Source of the DNA: Chlorobaculum tepidum TLS | Lineage (GTDB): Bacteria; Bacteroidota; Chlorobiia; Chlorobiales; Chlorobiaceae | Assembly (NCBI RefSeq): GCF_000006985.1 | Contig: NC_002932.3 | Location: 1,507,550 to 1,571,549, forward strand | Direction: 5' to 3' | Length of the DNA stretch: 64,000 nt | Part shown: positions 47,208-59,744 of the stretch, one piece after another | Layout: every line of letters starts with the position of its first letter | Position numbering within the stretch: the stretch's first letter is position 1 | Notes under the pieces: generated by a model | Seen by the model: the letters and a program-made list of their open reading frames with translations, nothing else | Told to the model about the DNA's origin: nothing | The model's database searches: none | Position numbers and translations under genes: made by a program

Positions 47208-49001
47208 CTACTTTATCACCACTTCGACCGGATCGAGCGCCAGCACCTGGGGGGCATCGGTACGCAAAAGAAAGCGGGCGATGCCGGCGCCGGGCAAGCG
47301 AGAGAGCGGTTGCAATTGACCAAGCGACTCCCTGACCATTGCGGCAGTCAACGCCGAAACCATATCCGACGTATCACTGCCAAGCAGGTATTCAAGCCAT
47401 GTTTTTTGGGCAGGCAGATAAAGCAGCGCCGGCTTGACCTCCTTCTTCACGCCGGCCAGCTTTTTGGCCTCCTGCACGGCGTCACCAAGACCACCAATCT
47501 GGTCGATGAGACCAACTTCCAGCGCGCGCTTGCCGCTCCACACCCGCCCTCCAGCCACGGCATCAACCTGCGCTGGTGTCATATGGCGTCCTTTCGCCAC
47601 TTTGGCGATGAAATCCTCATAAACCGTACCGGTGAGCTCAACAAACTTGCGGAACGATGCGTCGTCAAACGCTCTGAATGGCGTTTCGGCGTCAGCGAAG
47701 CGGCCCCGGATGAGCACCTCGCGCCGGATGCCGGTCTTTTCGAGCAGGCTGCTCAAATCGGGCTTGAGCGAGAAAACGCCAATCGAACCGGTTATGGTGA
47801 GCGGTTCGGCAAAGATTTTGTCGCCAGCGAGCGCCACCATGTAGCCACCCGAAGCCGCCAAGCCGGACATCGAGGCCACAATCGGCTTTTTGGCTTTCGC
47901 CTCGTTGAGCAGTTCGAGCATCGTGGAGGCGGCAAGGGCATCGCCGCCAGGGCTATCGATCCGCAGCACGATCGCCTTGACCTTCAAGTCGTCGATCGCA
48001 GTCTGAAGCGCCTCCTTGACAGTAGCGACATCGGTTCCATCGCCCTCGCTCATACCGCCCGCACCGTCGCTCACGATCATGCCGGTAATGTTGATCACAG
48101 CAATCCGGTCGCCGCCTCCCTGCGGACGCATACCGCCAGTAGCGCCGAGATACTCCCGGCCTCCCACCAACAGCTCCGCTGCTGGCTTGTTCAAACGCCT
48201 TGCATACTCTTGTTCAAGTTCGCGTTCAGTGGCCACACGATCGATCAAATGAAGCCCAAGCGCTTTTTCAGGCGTCAACACGGCCAGCGAGTCAACCACC
48301 TTCCGGAAGGCATCCTTGCCGATGCGACGCTGCCGCGATACGGAGTCGAGATAATCGCTCCAGGCGTCATCGAGCAAGGCGTTGGTCTCTTCGAGATTCT
48401 CCGGGCTGGCCGAATTTCTGGTGAAGGTTTCGACGGCACTTTTATACTTTTTCCACTGCGCTGCCTGAAAGCTGACACCGAGCTTTTTGAGCGGATCGGC
48501 GACAAAGAACAGCTCGGCCTTAAGCCCGTCGAGCGTCATCCAGGAACCTTTCTGTACAATGATCGAATCGCAGGCGACGGCGAGCTGATAATCCTTGTCT
48601 TCAGGCGTGACAAGAAACGCTGTGACCTTTTTGCCCGATTTCCGCAAGGCGGCAATTGAACTTCTCAGCTCCTGTATCTTGGCAGGCGAGGCACCCAGAC
48701 CATCGATCCTGAGCAGCACCGAATCGACACGGCGGTCAGTTTTCGCACGGTCAAGAATGGTCAGCAATTCCTCAAACGAGAGCAGATGGCGTCCTTTGCC
48801 AAAGGGGAATGGACCCGCATCCGGAGGGCGCTCATCGAGCTCTCCGGTCAACGGCACCGAGAGCACGAAGCGTGCGGGAAGACGATTGCTCCTCTGATGC
48901 ACAAACCACCCTCCCAGTCCAACGAGCAGAAGCACGGCAACGACTGCCGTCAGGCACCCGGCGCGGAAACATCCGCCTTTTTTTCGGTTCTTGTCTGCCA
49001 T
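47208..49001 (-). CDS. sppA: Signal peptide peptidase SppA, 67 kDa type
   Basis: The 597-residue membrane-bound protease cleaves leftover signal peptides. An N-terminal helix (GCLTAVVAVLLLVGLGGWFV) anchors it. It has the duplicated SppA domains of the long type: the catalytic Lys is in WKKYKSAVETF of the first repeat and the Ser nucleophile in SMSGLAASGGYMVALAGDKI of the second. It lies 15 bases downstream of the OppF-type ATPase gene on the same strand. Confidence 0.93.
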   Translation of the reverse strand: MADKNRKKGGCFRAGCLTAVVAVLLLVGLGGWFVHQRSNRLPARFVLSVPLTGELDERPPDAGPFPFGKGRHLLSFEELLTILDRAKTDRRVDSVLLRIDGLGASPAKIQELRSSIAALRKSGKKVTAFLVTPEDKDYQLAVACDSIIVQKGSWMTLDGLKAELFFVADPLKKLGVSFQAAQWKKYKSAVETFTRNSASPENLEETNALLDDAWSDYLDSVSRQRRIGKDAFRKVVDSLAVLTPEKALGLHLIDRVATERELEQEYARRLNKPAAELLVGGREYLGATGGMRPQGGGDRIAVINITGMIVSDGAGGMSEGDGTDVATVKEALQTAIDDLKVKAIVLRIDSPGGDALAASTMLELLNEAKAKKPIVASMSGLAASGGYMVALAGDKIFAEPLTITGSIGVFSLKPDLSSLLEKTGIRREVLIRGRFADAETPFRAFDDASFRKFVELTGTVYEDFIAKVAKGRHMTPAQVDAVAGGRVWSGKRALEVGLIDQIGGLGDAVQEAKKLAGVKKEVKPALLYLPAQKTWLEYLLGSDTSDMVSALTAAMVRESLGQLQPLSRLPGAGIARFLLRTDAPQVLALDPVEVVIK

Positions 49002-49015
49002 ATCGACGCAATAAA

Positions 49016-49999
49016 TTACTGGTAAAGAAGACAGCTTACTTTGTGTGATGGCTCATCTTGCAACGACAGCAGTTCCGGCTCACGTTTCCGGCACTCCTCC
49101 ATCGCGAATGGGCAACGGGGGTGAAAGCTGCACCCCTCCGGAATCGAGAGCGGTCCTGGAAGATCGCCCTTCAACACGATGCGTTCGCGCTGGTGACCAA
49201 GTTCAGGCATAGGAATGGCTGACAGCAACGCCTGCGTGTAGGGGTGCTTCGGATTGGCGTAGAGCGTTCCGGCATCGGCGATTTCAACAATCTTGCCGAG
49301 ATACATCACCGCGACGCGATCCGAGATGTACTCGACCACCGAGAGGTCGTGCGCGATGAAAAGATAGGTCAGCCCCAGCTCGCGCTGCAAATCCTTGAGC
49401 AGGTTGATGATCTGCGACTGGATCGAGACATCGAGCGCCGAGACCGGCTCGTCGCAGATGATAAACGACGGGTTGACGGCAAGCGCCCTGGCGATGCCGA
49501 CTCGCTGGCGCTGGCCGCCGGAGAACTCGTGCGGGTAGCGGCTGGCGTAGTCGCGATTGAGGCCCACCGTGTCAAGGAGCTGGTCGATTTTCTTGGCGGT
49601 GGCCTGGGTTCCTTTCGTAATACCATGCACCTTGAGCACCTCGCCAAGCGTCTGTCCAACGGTCAGGCGCGGATTAAGCGAGCCGAAGGGATCCTGGAAG
49701 ATCATCTGCATCTCCGTGCGCAGCGGTCTGAACTCCCGGTTGCCAAGCCCGGTGATATCGCGGCCACGAAAGACGATCTTGCCTCCTTTCGAGGGCTGCA
49801 CCAGCCGCACGATCGACCTGCCGAGGGTAGTCTTGCCGCAGCCCGACTCGCCGACCAGCCCGAGGGTCTCGCCCTTGAACACCTCGAACGACACGCCGTT
49901 GACCGCTCTGGCCACCTGCTTGCCACCCGCCAATCCGGAACTTCTGACCGGAAAATGCACCTTCAGGCCGCTGACTGAAAGGATCTGTTCACGCTGCAT
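49016..49999 (-). CDS. Oligopeptide/dipeptide ABC transporter ATP-binding protein (OppF/DppF type)
   Basis: The 327-residue ATPase has Walker A VGESGCGKTTLGRS, the Q-loop, the signature HEFSGGQRQRVGIARAL and Walker B FIICDEPVSALDVS. The C-terminal extension EGCSFHPRCPFAMEECRKRE is the Cys-rich oligopeptide-type tail. It would power import by a peptide permease; the binding protein and one permease at 33-36 kb are candidates, but they are 13 kb away and the partner ATPase (OppD type) is absent here. Confidence 0.93.
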   Translation of the reverse strand: MQREQILSVSGLKVHFPVRSSGLAGGKQVARAVNGVSFEVFKGETLGLVGESGCGKTTLGRSIVRLVQPSKGGKIVFRGRDITGLGNREFRPLRTEMQMIFQDPFGSLNPRLTVGQTLGEVLKVHGITKGTQATAKKIDQLLDTVGLNRDYASRYPHEFSGGQRQRVGIARALAVNPSFIICDEPVSALDVSIQSQIINLLKDLQRELGLTYLFIAHDLSVVEYISDRVAVMYLGKIVEIADAGTLYANPKHPYTQALLSAIPMPELGHQRERIVLKGDLPGPLSIPEGCSFHPRCPFAMEECRKREPELLSLQDEPSHKVSCLLYQ

Positions 50000-50083
50000 G
50001 GGCTTGCCTCAATCTGTTTCTCATAATTTTTACTATAATTATGGTCATAATATACAAGCTTCCCGAATAAAGGCCACTGCTGA

Positions 50084-50815
50084 TTGAACTCCCGCGACGA
50101 ACATAAAGGCACGCTCTACGTGGTGGCCACCCCGCTCGGCAATCTTGACGACATGACCTTTCGGGCAGTCAACACGTTGCGCAATGCAGGAGCCATCGCC
50201 TGCGAGGACACCCGACGCACCTCGATTCTGCTCAAACACTTCGGCATCGAGGGCAAGCGGCTGGTCAGCTACCACAGCTTCAACGAAGAGCGCGCCGTCC
50301 GGCAGGTAATCGAGCTGCTCGAAGAGGGTTCGGACGTGGCGCTGGTGACCGACGCAGGCACACCCGCCATCAGCGATCCCGGCTACACGATGGCCAGCGC
50401 CGCACACGCCGCAGGACTGCCGGTGGTGCCGGTGCCGGGTGCGAGCGCGTTGACGGCGGCGCTCTCGGTCTGTCCGCTGCCATCGAGCAGCTTTTTCTTC
50501 GCCGGATTTTTGCCGCACAAGAAAGGGCGCAAAAGCCGCCTCGAATTTCTCGCCTCCATCGACAGCACCATCGTACTGTACGAATCGCCGCACCGGATCG
50601 GGCGGCTGATGGAGGAGGTGAAGGAGCACTTTCCCGACGCGCAGGTGTTCGCCGCGCGAGAAATCACCAAGATGCACGAGGAGTACGTCACCGGCACGCC
50701 CGATGAACTGGCGAACCACTTCACCGGCCAGAAGCAGCGGGGCGAATTCGTCGTGGTCGTCCATCCGCCAGACAAACATTCAAAAAAGAGACAGGAACAT
50801 GCAGATCATCAATGA
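50084..50815 (+). CDS. rsmI: 16S rRNA (cytidine-1402 2'-O)-methyltransferase
   Basis: The 243-residue SAM enzyme has the tetrapyrrole-methylase fold. [36 protein letters not shown] and [15 protein letters not shown] are RsmI hallmarks, followed by the [17 protein letters not shown] loop. It 2'-O-methylates C1402 in the ribosomal P site. The start is a TTG, with AAGG upstream; no ATG fits the N-terminus. It overlaps panC by 17 bases. Confidence 0.94.
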   Translation: MNSRDEHKGTLYVVATPLGNLDDMTFRAVNTLRNAGAIACEDTRRTSILLKHFGIEGKRLVSYHSFNEERAVRQVIELLEEGSDVALVTDAGTPAISDPGYTMASAAHAAGLPVVPVPGASALTAALSVCPLPSSSFFFAGFLPHKKGRKSRLEFLASIDSTIVLYESPHRIGRLMEEVKEHFPDAQVFAAREITKMHEEYVTGTPDELANHFTGQKQRGEFVVVVHPPDKHSKKRQEHADHQ

Positions 50816-51653
50816 CCCCGCCGAGATGCAGAAGATCGCCGAAAAACTGCGTCTCCAGCACCAGTATATCGGCGTCGTCATGACGATGGGCGCGCTGCAC
50901 GAGGGGCACCTGAGTCTGGTAAAACTTGCGAAAGCGCATGCCGGAACGGTCATTATGACCATCTTCGTCAACCCGACGCAATTCGGCCCGAACGAAGATT
51001 TTTACCGTTATCCAAGACCCTTCGAACAGGACGCCGCGCTGGCGCGTTCGGCAGGCGTTGACTACCTGTTTGCGCCTTCGACGGAAGCGATGTACCCGGA
51101 TGGATACTCGACCAGCATCGATCCCGGCCCCATCGCCACGCGCTTCGAGGGCGCTTCCCGACCCGGCCACTTCGGCGGCATGGTTACGGTAGTGGTCAAA
51201 CTGCTCGGCATCACGCGACCGCACCTGGCCGTCTTTGGCGAGAAGGACGCCCAGCAGCTCGCCATCATCCGGCGCGTGGTGACCGATCTGAACATCGGCA
51301 CCACGATTCTCGGGGCTCCGATCGTGCGCGAAAGCGACGGGCTGGCCACCAGTTCGCGGAACATCTATCTCTCGTCGAACGAACGCCAGCAGGCAACGGT
51401 GCTTTACCGCGCCATCCGGTACGCGAAGATGGAGATCGACAAAGACCGCACCGATCTAGAGGCGATTGCTGGCGAAGCTGAAGCGCTGGTGCGTTCCGAG
51501 CCTGATGCCGAACCCGATTATCTCTGCTTTGTCGATGACGCCACTTTCGAGCCGGTCACGCAGGCGGTTACCGGCAAAGCCTACCGGCTCATCATGGCTG
51601 TGCGCATCGGTTCGACCAGGCTGATCGACAACTGGCGGTTTGACTATCAGTAA
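50799..51653 (+). CDS. panC: Pantothenate synthetase
   Basis: The 284-residue enzyme joins pantoate and beta-alanine to make pantothenate, the precursor of coenzyme [19 protein letters not shown] has the HIGH-like nucleotide motif, [16 protein letters not shown] is a family signature, and [14 protein letters not shown] and TSSRNIYLS complete the active site. The ATG at 50799, preceded by AGGA, sits inside the end of rsmI; a longer reading from 50703 is unlikely. Confidence 0.95.
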   Translation: MQIINDPAEMQKIAEKLRLQHQYIGVVMTMGALHEGHLSLVKLAKAHAGTVIMTIFVNPTQFGPNEDFYRYPRPFEQDAALARSAGVDYLFAPSTEAMYPDGYSTSIDPGPIATRFEGASRPGHFGGMVTVVVKLLGITRPHLAVFGEKDAQQLAIIRRVVTDLNIGTTILGAPIVRESDGLATSSRNIYLSSNERQQATVLYRAIRYAKMEIDKDRTDLEAIAGEAEALVRSEPDAEPDYLCFVDDATFEPVTQAVTGKAYRLIMAVRIGSTRLIDNWRFDYQ

Positions 51654-51849
51654 TGCACAAAAGCGGAACCGCATGAAAGCGCTGCCGATACTGAAAGGCA
51701 ACAAATTTATAGTATATTATTTGACTTTGTAATTTTTTGAATTGGCTTCGACCGCGACCGGCATCAAGAGCCCTGATTTCCCCAGCGAAACGGCATCGCC
51801 CCGAAGGTCCAGCGAAGAGGTTCATCACTTTTAACCACAACAGATTTCA

Positions 51850-54051
51850 ATGTTTATCAAAAAAAAGATCGATCTTGGACACGGTAAGGTAATCACGATC
51901 GAAACCGGAAAAATGGCCAAACAGGCCGACGGCTCGGCGGTCGTCACAATGAACGACACCATGGTGCTCGCCACGGTGGTTTCAAGCAAAACACCTCCGT
52001 CGCCGAATCAGGACTTCTTCCCGCTCCAGGTCGAATACCGCGAAAAATATTCCGCAGCCGGCAAGTTCCCCGGAGGCTTCTTCAAGCGCGAAGGCCGCCC
52101 CTCCGAAAAGGAGATTCTCTCCGCCCGCCTGATCGACCGCGCCCTGCGCCCGCTCTTCCCTGACGGTTACTATCAGGAGACCCAGATCATCATCTCGGTC
52201 ATCTCCTCCGACACGATCAATGACGCCGACGTGCTTGGCGGCATCGCCGCTTCAGCCGCCATCATGGTCTCCGACATTCCGTTCGCCAACCCGATGTCCG
52301 AGGTTCGCGTCGGGCGCATCAACGGACTCTTCATCGTCAACCCCGACATCAACGAGCTGGCGCAAAGCGACATGGACATCTGCATCGGCGGCACCGAGGA
52401 CACCATCTGTATGCTCGAGGGCGAGATGAAGGAGATCTCCGAAGCCGAGATGCTCGACGCCATCAAATTCGGCCACGACGCCATCAAGAAAATTTGCGCC
52501 CTCCAGCGCGAACTCGCCGCAGAGGTAGCCAAGCCCAAACGGCCATTCTCTCCGACCGTCGCGCCGGACGAGCTGGTCAATTTCGTTGAAGAGCACTGCT
52601 CAGCCGAGCTGAAAGCTTTGGCCTACACCCCGCTCGCCAAGGAGGAGCGCGCCGAAAAGACCAAAGCCATCTACACGCAAACCATCAGGAAAACCCTCAC
52701 GCACTTCACCGACCGCGTCGGCCCCGATCAGATCGAAGCCGATCCCACCAGCGCGTTCTGCCTGAACGAACACATGATCGAAGAGTGCATCCATGCCGTC
52801 GAAAAGAAGGTGATGCGCCACATGATTCTCGATGACGGCAAGCGCCTCGACGGCCGTACACTCGAACAGGTTCGCCCGATCAGCATCGAGCTGGGCCTCA
52901 TTCCGAGGGCTCACGGTTCAGCGCTCTTCACTCGCGGCGAAACGCAGGCACTCGTCACGCTGACGCTGGGCACCAAGAAGGACGCCCAGTCGGTCGATAC
53001 GCTGACTGACGACAAGGACAAGCGGTTCATGCTGCACTACAACTTCCCACCCTTCTCAGTCGGCGAAATCGGCAGGGTCGGCGGTGCCGGACGGCGTGAA
53101 ATCGGCCACGGCAACCTCGCCGAGCGCGCCATCAAAATGGTGATGCCATCCGAGCAGGAGTTCCCCTACACCGTGCGCCTCGTCTCGGACATCCTCGAAT
53201 CGAACGGTTCGTCCTCGATGGCCTCGGTCTGCGGCGGCACGCTGGCCGCGATGGACGGTGGCATTCCGCTCAAGAAACCGGTCTCCGGCATCGCAATGGG
53301 CCTCATCAAGGAGGGCGACCGCTACGCCGTGCTCTCCGACATTCTCGGCAACGAGGATCATCTCGGCGACATGGACTTCAAGGTGGCAGGCACCCGTGAC
53401 GGCATTACCGCCTGCCAGATGGACATCAAGATCGACGGCCTCGACTACCACATCCTCGAAACCGCGCTCGAGCAGGCTCGCAAAGGTCGCTTGCACATCC
53501 TCGACGTCATGGCCGAGGCGATTCCCGAGTCGCGTGCAGACATCGGTAAATACGCACCGCGCCTCACCACCATCCAGATTCCGGTGGACGCCATCGGCAT
53601 GGTGATCGGCAAGGGCGGCGAAACCATCCGCAGCATCACCGAGGAGACCGGCGCAGAGATCAACATCGACGACGACGGCACGGTCACCATCGCCTGCTCC
53701 AGCCCCGAAGCCACCAAAGCGGCGGTCGAAACCATCAAGACCCTCGTCTCCAAGCCGGAGGTCGGCACAATCTACATGGGCAAGGTTCGCGACATCCGCG
53801 ACGAGCTCGGCGCCTTCGTCGAGTTCCTGCCAAAAACCGACGGTCTGGTGCACATCTCGGAGATTGCCCGCGAACGTATCGCCAAGGTGAGCGACGTGCT
53901 CAAGGTGGGTGACCGGATCAAGGTGAAGCTGATCGACGTGCGCAAGGATCCCCGCACCGGCAAGACCAAGTTCGCCCTCTCGATCAAGGCGCTACTCGAC
54001 ACCGACCAGCAAGCCGAAACGAACGGCGAAGCAAAGCCGGCAAGAGACTGA
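51850..54051 (+). CDS. pnp: Polyribonucleotide nucleotidyltransferase (PNPase)
   Basis: The 733-residue exoribonuclease degrades RNA 3' to 5' using phosphate. Two RNase PH domains flank a helical linker; [20 protein letters not shown] and [14 protein letters not shown] mark them. The KH domain shows [18 protein letters not shown], and an S1 domain ([20 protein letters not shown]) ends the protein. Length is typical. It is followed by a strong terminator. Confidence 0.97.
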   Translation: MFIKKKIDLGHGKVITIETGKMAKQADGSAVVTMNDTMVLATVVSSKTPPSPNQDFFPLQVEYREKYSAAGKFPGGFFKREGRPSEKEILSARLIDRALRPLFPDGYYQETQIIISVISSDTINDADVLGGIAASAAIMVSDIPFANPMSEVRVGRINGLFIVNPDINELAQSDMDICIGGTEDTICMLEGEMKEISEAEMLDAIKFGHDAIKKICALQRELAAEVAKPKRPFSPTVAPDELVNFVEEHCSAELKALAYTPLAKEERAEKTKAIYTQTIRKTLTHFTDRVGPDQIEADPTSAFCLNEHMIEECIHAVEKKVMRHMILDDGKRLDGRTLEQVRPISIELGLIPRAHGSALFTRGETQALVTLTLGTKKDAQSVDTLTDDKDKRFMLHYNFPPFSVGEIGRVGGAGRREIGHGNLAERAIKMVMPSEQEFPYTVRLVSDILESNGSSSMASVCGGTLAAMDGGIPLKKPVSGIAMGLIKEGDRYAVLSDILGNEDHLGDMDFKVAGTRDGITACQMDIKIDGLDYHILETALEQARKGRLHILDVMAEAIPESRADIGKYAPRLTTIQIPVDAIGMVIGKGGETIRSITEETGAEINIDDDGTVTIACSSPEATKAAVETIKTLVSKPEVGTIYMGKVRDIRDELGAFVEFLPKTDGLVHISEIARERIAKVSDVLKVGDRIKVKLIDVRKDPRTGKTKFALSIKALLDTDQQAETNGEAKPARD

Positions 54052-54070
54052 ACGCAGCGAAACTGAAACC

Positions 54071-54109
54071 AAGGCAGTGCGGGGGAAATAACCCTGCACT
54101 GCCTTTTTT
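54071..54109 (+). terminator. Rho-independent terminator after pnp
   Basis: AAGGCAGTGC pairs with GCACTGCCTT; GGG/CCC extends the stem inside and six Ts follow. Confidence 0.92.
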
Positions 54110-54164
54110 CATTACCGGCGCGGGATTATCTTCCCGGCAACATTTTCGAACAGACCAACGACTC

Positions 54165-56588
54165 ATGAAATACGACTTTTCAGCTTTAGAGAAAAAGTGG
54201 CAGTCCCGTTGGGCAGATGAGCAGACCTTTGCCTCCTCCGCCGACCAAGAGAAGCCAAAATATTACGTGCTCGACATGTTCCCCTATCCGAGCGGTTCGG
54301 GACTGCACGTCGGCCACCTCGAAGGCTATACGGCCACCGACATCATGGCGCGCTACAAGCGCTGCCAAGGCCACAACGTGCTGCACCCGATGGGCTGGGA
54401 CGCCTTCGGCCTGCCCGCCGAGCAGTTCGCCATCAAGACCGGCACCCACCCGCGCCTGACAACCGAAAAGAACGTCGCCAGCTTCCGGGAGACCCTCAAG
54501 AGCATGGGCTTCTCCTACGACTGGAGCCGCGAGATCAACACCACCGACCCGAACTACTTCAAGTGGACGCAGTGGATTTTCCTCAAGCTCTACGAAAAAG
54601 GGCTAGCCTACATCTCGGAGGTGGACGTCAACTGGTGCGAAGAGCTGAAAGTGGTGCTGGCCAACGAAGAGGTGGACGAGAAAATCGCTGACGGCTACAC
54701 TGTGGTGCGCCGCCCACTGCGCCAGTGGGTGCTGAAGATCACCGCCTACGCCGAGCGGCTGCTGAAGGATCTGGACGAGGTTGACTGGCCGGAGAACGTC
54801 AAGCAGATGCAGCGCAACTGGATCGGGCGCTCTGAGGGCATGGAGATCGACTTCGAGCTGCGGTGCCACCGCACCAACCTGCGGGTCTATACCACCCGTC
54901 CGGACACGCTTTTTGGCGCGACGTATCTCGTCATTTCGCCGGAGCACCCGATGGCCGAAAAGCTCGCCATCGCCCAGCAGCTCGTCGCGGTCAAAAAATA
55001 TATCGAACAGGCGAAGCTCAAAACCGAGCTGGAGCGTACCGGTTTGCAGAAAGAAAAAACCGGCGTCTTCACCGGCTCCTACGCGATCAATCCGGCCAAC
55101 GGCGAGGCGCTGCCGGTCTGGATTTCGGACTTCGTGCTCACCAGCTACGGCACCGGCGCGATCATGTCCGTCCCGGCGCACGACAGCCGCGACTGGGAGT
55201 TCGCAAAAAAATTCGGCCTGCCGATCCGCGAAGTCATCAAAAGCCCGCATGACGTGCAGGAGAGGGTGTTTGACGGCAAGGAGAGCGTTTGCGTGAACTC
55301 CGCGAACGACGAAATCAGCATCAACGGCCTCGACTTCAAAACCGCCTTCGACCGCATGGCCGCCTGGCTGGAGTCGAAAGGCAAGGGCAAACGCAAGGTC
55401 AACTACAAGTTGCGCGACTGGGTCTTCAGCCGCCAGCGCTACTGGGGCGAGCCAATCCCGATCAAGCATTACGAAGACGGCACGATGCGCCCCGAAACCA
55501 ACCTGCCGCTTACGCTTCCGGAGGTCGAAGCTTACCAGCCCACCTCGACTGGCGAGTCGCCGCTGGCCAACATCGAGAGCTGGCTCTACGGCGAGGACGA
55601 ACATGGAAAGTTCCGCCGCGAGACCAACACCATGCCGCAGTGGGCTGGAAGCTGCTGGTACTACCTACGCTTCATCGATCCGCAGAACAGCGACGCGCTG
55701 GTCGATCCGTCGCTCGAACAGTACTGGATGAACGTCGATCTCTACATCGGCGGCGCGGAGCACGCAGTGCTGCACCTGCTCTACTCACGCTTCTGGCACA
55801 AGGTGCTCTACGACCTCGGCGTGGTGAGCACCAAAGAGCCGTTCCAGCGCCTCTTCAACCAGGGCATGATTCTCGGCGAAGACAACGAAAAGATGTCCAA
55901 ATCGCGCGGCAACGTCATCCCCGCCGACCACGTGCTGAGCACCTACGGCGCGGACGCACTGAGGCTCTACGAAATGTTCCTCGGCCCGCTTGACCAGGTC
56001 AAGCCCTGGAACACCCACGGCATCGAAGGCATCAGCCGCTTTTTGAACAAGGTGTGGCGACTGGTCTGGGACGAAAACACCGAGACGCAGAAAACCACCG
56101 AGGACAAACCGTCGGAAGCCATCCTCAAACGGATGCACAAAGCGATCAAAAAGGTGACCGAAGATACCGAGCAGCTCAAATTCAACACCGCCATTTCGGA
56201 GATGATGGTACTGGTCAACGAGCTGCACAAGGCGGGCTGCTACAGCCGCGAGACGACTGAAACCCTGCTGGTGCTGCTCTCACCTTTCGCACCGCACATC
56301 ACCGAGGAGCTGTGGCAGGCGCTCGGCCACGCCGAATCGATCAGCGGAGCTGTATGGCCGGTCTTCGACGCGAAGCTTGCAACGGACGACGTGCTCACCA
56401 TCGCCGTGCAGGTCAACGGCAAGCTCCGCGGTACGTTTGAAGCTCCCGCGGGCTGCACGAAAGAGGAGATGATCGAGTCGGCCAAAAAGGTCGAAAGCGT
56501 TGCGAAGTTCCTCGACGGGCAGCAGATCGTCAAGGAGATCGCCGTGCCCGGCAAGCTAGTGAACTTCGCCGTAAAACCGCAACAATGA
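54165..56588 (+). CDS. leuS: Leucyl-tRNA synthetase
   Basis: The 807-residue class I synthetase charges tRNA-Leu. The HIGH motif lies in [16 protein letters not shown], the editing domain follows ([14 protein letters not shown], Thr-rich), and KMSKS is present in [24 protein letters not shown] and the anticodon-binding C-terminal domain are typical. Length fits the bacterial form. Confidence 0.98.
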   Translation: MKYDFSALEKKWQSRWADEQTFASSADQEKPKYYVLDMFPYPSGSGLHVGHLEGYTATDIMARYKRCQGHNVLHPMGWDAFGLPAEQFAIKTGTHPRLTTEKNVASFRETLKSMGFSYDWSREINTTDPNYFKWTQWIFLKLYEKGLAYISEVDVNWCEELKVVLANEEVDEKIADGYTVVRRPLRQWVLKITAYAERLLKDLDEVDWPENVKQMQRNWIGRSEGMEIDFELRCHRTNLRVYTTRPDTLFGATYLVISPEHPMAEKLAIAQQLVAVKKYIEQAKLKTELERTGLQKEKTGVFTGSYAINPANGEALPVWISDFVLTSYGTGAIMSVPAHDSRDWEFAKKFGLPIREVIKSPHDVQERVFDGKESVCVNSANDEISINGLDFKTAFDRMAAWLESKGKGKRKVNYKLRDWVFSRQRYWGEPIPIKHYEDGTMRPETNLPLTLPEVEAYQPTSTGESPLANIESWLYGEDEHGKFRRETNTMPQWAGSCWYYLRFIDPQNSDALVDPSLEQYWMNVDLYIGGAEHAVLHLLYSRFWHKVLYDLGVVSTKEPFQRLFNQGMILGEDNEKMSKSRGNVIPADHVLSTYGADALRLYEMFLGPLDQVKPWNTHGIEGISRFLNKVWRLVWDENTETQKTTEDKPSEAILKRMHKAIKKVTEDTEQLKFNTAISEMMVLVNELHKAGCYSRETTETLLVLLSPFAPHITEELWQALGHAESISGAVWPVFDAKLATDDVLTIAVQVNGKLRGTFEAPAGCTKEEMIESAKKVESVAKFLDGQQIVKEIAVPGKLVNFAVKPQQ

Positions 56589-56755
56589 CAACGAAGCGAT
56601 GAGATGAGGTTCTTAGTGTGATCAATTTTTTTCTGTAACTTCTTAATCACGATAATACAAGGGGTTCGGCAGGCCCCTTACCAAGCTCCGACCGAAACGT
56701 CGGCGCTCTCTCAAGGAGCAGCAGACATTTTCTTCAATACAAAACCGTATGACCA

Positions 56756-58735
<1,980 letters not shown>

Positions 58736-58754
58736 GCAATCAGCGAGCTCAAAC

Positions 58755-58785
58755 AAAAAAGCCCTGGCAACCCGGGGCTTTTTTT
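58755..58785 (+). terminator. Bidirectional terminator between acs and the Cys-rich small protein gene
   Basis: GCCCTGG and CCGGGGC pair (one G-T) around a CAAC loop, with six As before and seven Ts after. Confidence 0.88.
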
Positions 58786-58808
58786 GTTTCCAAAAAGACA
58801 ATTGTCCT

Positions 58809-58964
58809 TTACTCTTTATCCTCTTTCGCGTTCTTCTCTTCCGGAACACAGGGATGTGTTGGCTGGTCGCCGTGGCACTGCTTGATGGTTTCGGGCGAAC
58901 ATTTCTCGGGGGTGCCTTTCAGCATTTCTGGCTTCTGGCAACAGCAGGATTTTTCTTCACTCAT
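58809..58964 (-). CDS. Small Cys-rich protein (51 residues)
   Basis: This short gene begins MSEEKSCCCQKPEMLKG and continues with CSPETIKQCHGDQPTHPC, ending in a charged tail. Seven of its first 40 residues or so are Cys or His, which suggests metal binding. Such small proteins with a CCC start occur beside ArsR-family regulators in other anaerobes, as I recall. It starts 31 bases after the ArsR-family gene on the same strand and probably shares its transcript. Its role is unknown; a metal or redox sensor or buffer is an inference. Confidence 0.75.
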   Translation of the reverse strand: MSEEKSCCCQKPEMLKGTPEKCSPETIKQCHGDQPTHPCVPEEKNAKEDKE

Positions 58965-58994
58965 GATTTAACTCCGGTTGGATTGATGATGCTT

Positions 58995-59285
58995 TCACTC
59001 ATTTTCATTCGTGACGCCGAGTAACGCTGATGCGACCAATTTCCATTCGGCAAGCACTTCCCGATCCACGCGGTAATGCACCGAATAACCGCGCCGTTCG
59101 GGAAGCACGACTTCGGCATCACGCAAAACCCGAAGATGCTGCGAAACCGCCGCCGGGGTGATGTCAAGCGCCTTGGCCAGCGCATTCACGCACAGCGACC
59201 GCTCCTTCAGCAGCTCGACTATCCGAACCCTTGAACCAACGGAAAGCACCTTGAACATCCGTGCCATGTTGTCAGCGTTACTCAT
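58995..59285 (-). CDS. ArsR-family winged-helix transcriptional regulator
   Basis: The 96-residue protein has the ArsR helix-turn-helix: LSVGSRVRIVELLKERS, then LAKALDITPAAVSQHLRVLR as the recognition helix and GYSVHYRV as the wing. Classical ArsR proteins bind arsenite through CVCDL; here the matching position reads LCVNALA, so only one Cys is kept and the inducer must differ. It is followed by the Cys-rich small protein gene and preceded by the ferredoxin gene on the same strand. It likely regulates the small gene, or itself. Confidence 0.9.
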   Translation of the reverse strand: MSNADNMARMFKVLSVGSRVRIVELLKERSLCVNALAKALDITPAAVSQHLRVLRDAEVVLPERRGYSVHYRVDREVLAEWKLVASALLGVTNENE

Positions 59286-59338
59286 CGAGTCAATCTAATT
59301 AAGTGAACGCGCAAATACTAAAATATTTTCAAACAAGC

Positions 59339-59641
59339 TCAGGCTTCGCTCATCAAACGCTCGATCACGGATAAAACTGCATCCACATCATCCGGCGAAA
59401 CCCTGGAAAACCAGAGCTTCTGCGGATAGATCATCACATTCGGCCCCTCGCCGCAAACTCCCATGCAACCGGACGTCGAAACCCGCACCTTCCCTTTCCA
59501 CCCTTTCCCGTCAACAGCTTTTTTCAATTGATCTTTCACAAGCTGGCTGTTATTGTCAGCACACGATTTTCGTTCGCCTCCGCGATCATTGGTACAGACA
59601 AACACGTGAACGATGTAAGGTGATTCGTTTTGAATTTGCAT
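59339..59641 (-). CDS. Thioredoxin-like [2Fe-2S] ferredoxin
   Basis: The 100-residue protein has the four Cys of the thioredoxin-like ferredoxin family: C16 and C27 (spacing ten), then C59 and C63 in TSGCMGVCGEGPNV. It carries one 2Fe-2S cluster; partners are unknown. I start at the ATG at 59641, preceded by AAGGAGAT; a longer reading is false because it runs through the cassette's attC site. A candidate promoter lies upstream of the cassette, which now separates it from this gene. Confidence 0.92.
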   Translation of the reverse strand: MQIQNESPYIVHVFVCTNDRGGERKSCADNNSQLVKDQLKKAVDGKGWKGKVRVSTSGCMGVCGEGPNVMIYPQKLWFSRVSPDDVDAVLSVIERLMSEA

Positions 59642-59670
59642 AATGGAATATCTCCTTAATTGAATATTTC

Positions 59671-59744
59671 GTCTAACGTCACGCGTCAGCCGCCCCGCGT
59701 AGCGGCGTTGGCTGCACAGCCTCCGGTTGACTGCCGGGTTGGGC
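59671..59744 (-). other. attC-like integron recombination site
   Basis: Read on the minus strand, the 74-base site begins with GCCCAAC (R'' box, RYYYAAC) two bases after the cassette gene's TAA and ends with GTTAGAC (R' box, GTTRRRY). Between are imperfectly paired GC-rich inner boxes including AACCGG, CAGCC and GGCTG. Order, length and placement after a stop codon are those of attC sites. The recombination point would be between G and TT of the R' box. Confidence 0.85.

Noticed and set aside
50703..50798. Longer N-terminus for panC
   Set aside because: It lies wholly within rsmI in another frame; the ATG at 50799 has a ribosome site and gives the standard N-terminus.
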